Below are positions 7,140-11,439 of a stretch of 11,439 nt of DNA, one piece after another. Each line of letters starts with the position of its first letter. Positions within the stretch are counted from its first letter, which is position 1. This DNA is from Phoronis ovalis (lineage: Eukaryota; Phoronida; Phoronidae). The notes under the pieces were generated by a model. That model did not search any database and was not told where the DNA came from. It worked only from the letters and a program-made list of their open reading frames with translations. The translations under genes were made by a program, and so were the position numbers. Location: positions 1 to 11,439 of the forward strand of contig JAOXYB010053223.1 in assembly GCA_028565635.1 (NCBI GenBank). Direction: 5' to 3'.

Positions 7140-10100
7140 CTGAAACAACAGTTTAACAAATTATGCAATGGTGGCACACTAAACAAGTTTTTGCGATTGC
7201 ATTAGTAACTTGCTACTTTTTGAGTGCACCTACAGAAATCAACTGAAAGTGATGGGAAATTTCAAATATGTATGTTGGAATATGCATTGCCAAGGTCTGT
7301 CTCTCAAGGCACTGATTATTGTGAAACAAATCCTGTTTGACACACTACAACTTAATATATCTGATCAACAAGCTATCACATATCCATCAGTCGTTATCTC
7401 ATGACTTTACTCTGAACAGATTACAAGTGGTAAATAGCTGATACATACCTTGCCTTTTTTCAATTTCTTTAGCAACCTAGCATCTTTAGATAAATCATCT
7501 AAATCTTCTTCACTTAATTGCATTTTCCTCTTTTTCACTTGCTCCTTTTTCTCCTTTCTTTTTTTACGTTTATCTTTCTTTTCTTTTTGCTTAGACCAAG
7601 GTATTGGCTAAAAATTAAATCTAATACTACAGTTCACATTTCCATCCAGTATCAAAAATTTCATTTTTTATAGATATTAGCTGGGTCTTCTATTTTGTCT
7701 AGTGATTCAGTGGCAAGGAAAGTTGTGCATCAATGACAGAAGTCGATAAGCCCTCAAGCAAAATATTTTGCTGGTAATAGCAACTTCCTCAACCGCCATT
7801 CAAATTATGAAAAAGGCAACACATTCTAAGAAGAGGAAGCCTAGTTTTGCACCTACAACATTTACTATATTTTTACATAATGGTATATCATCACTTAAAT
7901 CCTCTCTTCTGGTTTAGTCTTACTTTACTAGATATTTTATACAAAATTTACCTTTGGTATAAATTTCTTGACTTTTTTCCCAGGCATTTGTCCTGTTGCT
8001 TCATATATTTTCAAATTTTGCTTTCTCTGCTTTTCTCGTGCTTTGTCCCTTAAAAATGTAAAATGATTTTTACTGCTGAATTGATACTACATTTTAATAG
8101 CATGAAAAGCTTATCAATTACTATTCTGGCATAAAATTTTGGTATAAAACTTGTACCTTTTTGGTATTTTTTTAATGGTTATTCTATGTTTTAAATGTGG
8201 ATTTTTAACAAGAAATTCTTTCCAATCAAGTATTTTTAAATAGATTTTTATTTTGCCTGAAAAATGTTTCCTAAAGCTTTTAGATTATGCATTCACATGA
8301 GTTTAATCTTAGTTGCCAGTCTCTCAAGTGTTTCGGTAACTATTTTGAAACTCTCATTAGGTAGGAATCACCCTTCACTTACATGTATGGTATAGTAGTG
8401 ACATCGATTGGGTCTGGAGTAAAGTTAAGCACCTGTTTTCCTTTTATTTCTGGCATCTTTGGTAAACGTAATAGACCAAAACCTTCAGCTAATTTTCCAA
8501 TGTCTAAATCTAAGAAATATAGAAAAGAAATGGAAAGCAAGCACATTACAAAAATACGATGAATTACAATTTGAAATTCTTTATATTTAATAATATAAAA
8601 ATTGAATTGACAGACCAGTATTTTACTACTAAAACATTCTTTCAACAAAGCACCCTCTAACCAAAGATTAGTAGTTGTACCTATAATTTGACAATGCATT
8701 TCGCCAAAGACACTCACCTTTTATCCTAAATATAACGCTACACTCGTGTTTAGCATATGATTGCACAAATGACACAAAAGCTCTTGTTGCTTTTTCAAAT
8801 ATTGCTCTGCAAAAAAACATGTTTCACTGGTTTTTAGTAGAAAACTACATCTAATGCTCTGTTATATACTCTTTAACATTGGAGGTTATAAAATGTCAAT
8901 TAAAAGTCAATTGGGAGACTGCATCACATTCATCATGGTTATCGGAATGAACAGTCTTTCACACAATCTTGTCTTGGTGTCTGCTACCATTCTTCTTTAG
9001 ATTATAACCAATGTAATGGTTTTTCAAATAAAACTGTTAGAAGCAGAAAATTCTGAAACTTACCTGTCCTTTGTAGCCAGTTCTTTCAACCTTGGTAAGA
9101 TATTTTCTACATTATCCGGAGGTGGTAATTCGTCTAAAGGAACCTACACAGAAATTATACATACAGAATTACGAAATTTTCTCTTTATGTCTAAAAGTTG
9201 ATTATCACCATAACCCAATTAGACATATAAAGCTCTCAAAGTCTGAATTCCCAAAAAACTCTCCACCTGATTGTTACTTCTTATAGAAGATACATTTATT
9301 AGTCAGAACACAAGAAAATTCTTATATATTATTTAAAGAATTCATTATTCGCATCTTTTCCCTGCATAAATTGCTGAATATTGATCAGAAGTAAAGATTA
9401 ATTAATAATTCTGATTTCAAGATAATCACATACAAAGGCACCTACTTCAAGGTTTATATGCTGTTTCAGTCTCCGTTACTCTACTCAACAGAACTGTTTT
9501 TCGCCTATCTCGAAATTCACCAAGATATTACATTACAGTATGATGCAGGGCCTGTAAATTCAATTAAACGGGAAAGGCAACTTTCACCAGAAATAGCAAG
9601 GAACTACTTTATATACCTTTTGGTTAATGGATATGAACTGAACATACGTATCTTCTGCTGGAAGTAAAAACACTAATGCATTGCCTGTATTCCCAATCCT
9701 GGCCGTTCTACCACATCGATGCACAAATGCACTAAAAGAAAATAAAACCAGTTATTCTAACCGTTAAAGTATCATCTTGTTTGGAGTTCAAATCACAGTT
9801 TGCAATGAGGTGGATAAGCTCTAGTTGGTTACTGCATTTCTTACAAAAGCAAAACAAGAGATGTAAAATAATTATGTGAACCACTGAATTTCAAATAATT
9901 ATACCAACAGGTACATGTAAGTCTTGTAAAATGCACATAATGGTGTATGAAGCAATTATAATTCTTGTCTTACTAAAGCAGTATGTCCTAATTGAATGCT
10001 TATAAGGATCCGTAGCAGGCAAGACTTTAACATAAAAACTCTTGTATGCTCACAGGTAAACAGAATTTCTGAAGTACTCATTAGAAACTCTTTTGGAGTC

Positions 10101-11126
10101 TCACCTTGCCGAACTAGGAGGGTCATATTGGATAACCCAGTGAATTTCTGGAATGTCTACTCCTCTGGCCATTACATCTGTACAAACAAGGATGCCACTG
10201 AAATAAAGATTAAAATGTTAATTTAACAACAAAGTCCATTCCATACCAGAGAAATAGTTTTAAAATGAAAAACTAAACTCTTCCCATAGAGCTTAACATT
10301 CAAACCAAATTATATTAGAGGACATCAACTATAGGACAATCTAGGGAGCATTGTGACTGCCAGTGTGCCATACTATGACAGTCTGCAGGCCTACATAACA
10401 TTTTTTGATTATTTATGATCTGGAACGCATTTTGAGCAACCGCTGCTACTATGAGTTATTCATGACAGATACATATTTTTAAAATTTTATAAGAAAGTCT
10501 AATATACAGTGAGTTTTGTGTAGAAAATGATGAGTGGGTGTGTCAATTAGTAGTAATGTATGTCACACAAACTGGTAGGTAACATAACAAAGATATGACA
10601 GTGGCGTCCATTAATACTACTTAACAATTAACACCACTCAATAAAAAAAGTTCTAATGAGCTAATTTCCTAATACCTAAATTTCTTTTACCTTTGTAAAC
10701 TTCTAAATGATGAAAATATTTTATTACGTTTGTCCTTCATTTTACCATGTATACATAAAACTTGAGTTTTCTTCAAAATTCTGAAAACAGAGACACACAA
10801 AGTATATTAGCAATGTGCACTGTCATCATTTCATTTCGTTTTTTAATTTATTCCAAATGATTTAACTTTCAAAATAACGATTTTTGTTCACTTCCCAAAA
10901 GAAATCTGATGCATAAGTTTTCTAACATATTTCTTATACTTATAAAATTAAACCTTTTAACTGTCCTGATTTACTATTAGGATTTCTAGAAACATACTCA
11001 CTGTTGTAAGGTTCTGGAGAAGTAATCCACTGCCGCACATGTGCTGAAGAATATTAGTATTTTCTCCTTGCTATGGGTCTTTAAGAAATCAACCAAATAG
11101 TTGAATTTTTGATTGCTGTCACAGAT
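7059..11126 (-). CDS. DDX55: ATP-dependent RNA helicase DDX55 (Spb4 family), 5'-partial, 10 exons
   Basis: Exons in coding order: 11126-11002, 10780-10691, 10197-10105, 9731-9617, 9143-9064, 8806-8718, 8509-8383, 8048-7952, 7607-7449, 7139-7059. They make 1056 nt, 351 residues plus TAA, with GT-AG introns and matching phases throughout. Residues 23-28 (ILIFFS) are motif IV, 77-88 ([12 protein letters not shown]) motif V and 107-116 ([10 protein letters not shown]) motif VI of helicase domain 2. Residues about 160-225 ([14 protein letters not shown] ... LRLPKMPE) form the C-terminal extension typical of DDX55/Spb4 (DUF4217 type). Residues about 240-325 are Lys/Arg-rich, including WSKQKEKK and [11 protein letters not shown], close to human DDX55. 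Spb4/DDX55 helicases act in the nucleolus on pre-60S ribosomal particles. The first half, with the Q motif, P-loop, DEAD box and SAT motif, lies right of the window. By recall of human DDX55 (600 aa), the visible part covers roughly its last 350 residues. Confidence 0.93.
9617..9731 (-). CDS. DDX55: DDX55 exon: motif VI with arginine finger
   Basis: Encodes [16 protein letters not shown] and then [31 protein letters not shown] is motif VI, whose arginines contact ATP. The Ala in place of the more usual second Gly is also in human DDX55 as I recall it, so it is a family trait rather than damage. INQK leads into the next exon (VPLDELPPP), as in the human protein around AINQK. Confidence 0.94.
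10105..10197 (-). CDS. DDX55: DDX55 exon: motif V
   Basis: Encodes [19 protein letters not shown] and then [12 protein letters not shown]. Motif V contacts RNA and couples ATP binding to domain closure in DEAD-box proteins. The first Ser is shared with the preceding exon (10780-10691), which itself encodes [17 protein letters not shown]. The match to human DDX55 around [15 protein letters not shown] is near identical by recall. Confidence 0.94.
10198..10690. other. Longest visible DDX55 intron; nothing recognised
   Basis: It lies between the motif V exon and the CIHGKMK exon. A loose inverted repeat joins about 10540-10560 and 10608-10635, too weak to call an element. The other DDX55 introns over 300 bases (7140-7448, 7608-7951, 8049-8382, 9144-9616, 9732-10104) show only AT-rich sequence. 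Confidence 0.6.
11002..11126 (-). CDS. DDX55: DDX55 exon: start of helicase domain 2, motif IV
   Basis: This is the first DDX55 exon visible. On the minus strand it follows TTTGCAG and ends at a GTGAGT donor. It encodes [16 protein letters not shown] and then [14 protein letters not shown], matching the human stretch ending LVFFSTCACVEYY as I recall it. It starts in phase 0; the upstream exon is beyond 11439, because I find no matching frame in 11127-11439. Confidence 0.92.
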
Positions 11127-11381
11127 CTGCAAAGACAATTTTGCCTTTAGATTAAATATGTAGTCTATAAGTTGAAAGACAGCAAGCGTTTAACCTTTCA
11201 AACCTTTTTAGACAAAATGTCTCAGGTAATACTAATCACCACATTCACCTAGTACTTCAATTCCAAATATTGAGCAAACTGGAGCTAAAATGAAAGCTCA
11301 TCTGAGCATGCATTGTCATTTTAAAAGTAATCAAACTAAATATTAGTAATTTCTTGCAACAGCTTTGATATTAAAGATTCC
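11127..11381. other. DDX55 intron running off the window; no further exon found
   Basis: On the minus strand this ends in TCTTTGCAG before the exon at 11126. I looked for the stretch that would join domains 1 and 2 of the helicase and found no frame with a donor and acceptor. Confidence 0.55.
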
Positions 11382-11425
<44 letters not shown>

Positions 11426-11439
11426 TACATACATACATA
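11382..11439. repeat. Compound microsatellite (TA)n(CA)n(CATA)n
   Basis: Seven TA units pass into about 13 CA units and then CATA units, running off the end of the window. It lies in an intron of, or upstream of, the visible part of DDX55. Confidence 0.95.

Noticed and set aside
8379-8717. A 112-residue minus-strand frame as a separate small protein
   Set aside because: Only its C-terminal part ([11 protein letters not shown] onward) is real coding sequence, the DDX55 exon 8509-8383. The rest reads through the intron between 8510 and 8717.
9458-9667. Plus-strand open frame opposite DDX55, and similarly 9996-10226, 9016-9201 and 7847-8053
   Set aside because: Each lies antisense to a strongly supported DDX55 exon and shows no family resemblance; they are shadows of the coding strand.
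9617-9731. Ala in [10 protein letters not shown] as a damaged motif VI
   Set aside because: As I recall, human DDX55 has the same sequence, so it is a family feature and not a lesion.
10538-10635. Loose inverted repeat around AGTAGTAATG and CATTAATACTACTT
   Set aside because: Several gaps and mismatches in AT-rich sequence; not convincing as an element.
1-11439. tRNA, rRNA, CRISPR array or bacterial operon features
   Set aside because: None seen. The spliced gene structure is clearly nuclear eukaryotic, so ribosome-binding sites and bacterial terminators do not apply.

Overview
The window is eukaryotic, AT-rich DNA. It holds two intron-rich protein-coding genes facing each other tail to tail. 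All 21 introns I can place start with GT and end with AG, and most are 150-600 bases long. The proteins resemble animal families, and short foldback (MITE-like) elements sit in the introns. This fits a non-vertebrate metazoan, for example a cnidarian, mollusc or other marine invertebrate. I cannot name the phylum from this sequence alone. The coding exons are short, so a plain scan for long open frames misses most of both genes; I rebuilt them from splice sites, reading-frame phase and family similarity.

Plus strand, 357-6375: thirteen exons encode 485 in-frame residues ending at a stop. The start codon lies to the left of the window. The protein matches the N-terminal region and VPS9 (Rab5-family guanine-nucleotide-exchange) domain of VARP/ANKRD27. 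After the VPS9 domain it does not enter the two ankyrin-repeat blocks that define vertebrate VARP. It ends in a short polar, serine-rich tail of about 100 residues. An ankyrin-less VARP-like protein is the most interesting feature of the window.

Minus strand, 11126-7059: ten exons encode the C-terminal 351 residues of a DEAD-box RNA helicase of the DDX55/Spb4 family, which acts in 60S ribosomal-subunit assembly. Motifs IV, V and VI, the C-terminal DUF4217-type region and the lysine-rich tail are present. The Q motif and motifs I, II (DEAD) and III lie to the right of the window.

Between the genes, 6376-7058 holds both 3' ends. Candidate poly(A) signals of each gene lie on the far side of the other's, so the mature transcripts may overlap as antisense pairs. 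The region also has a 32-base tandem duplication.

Repeats: foldback elements occur at 490-649 (hAT-like ends), 1328-1516 (nested inverted repeats around a 13-base G run) and 4734-5093 (17-base perfect inverted repeats, with a second imperfect hairpin inside). A compound TA/CA/CATA microsatellite ends the window. The two genes have no evident functional link (endosomal traffic and ribosome assembly); their proximity looks incidental.
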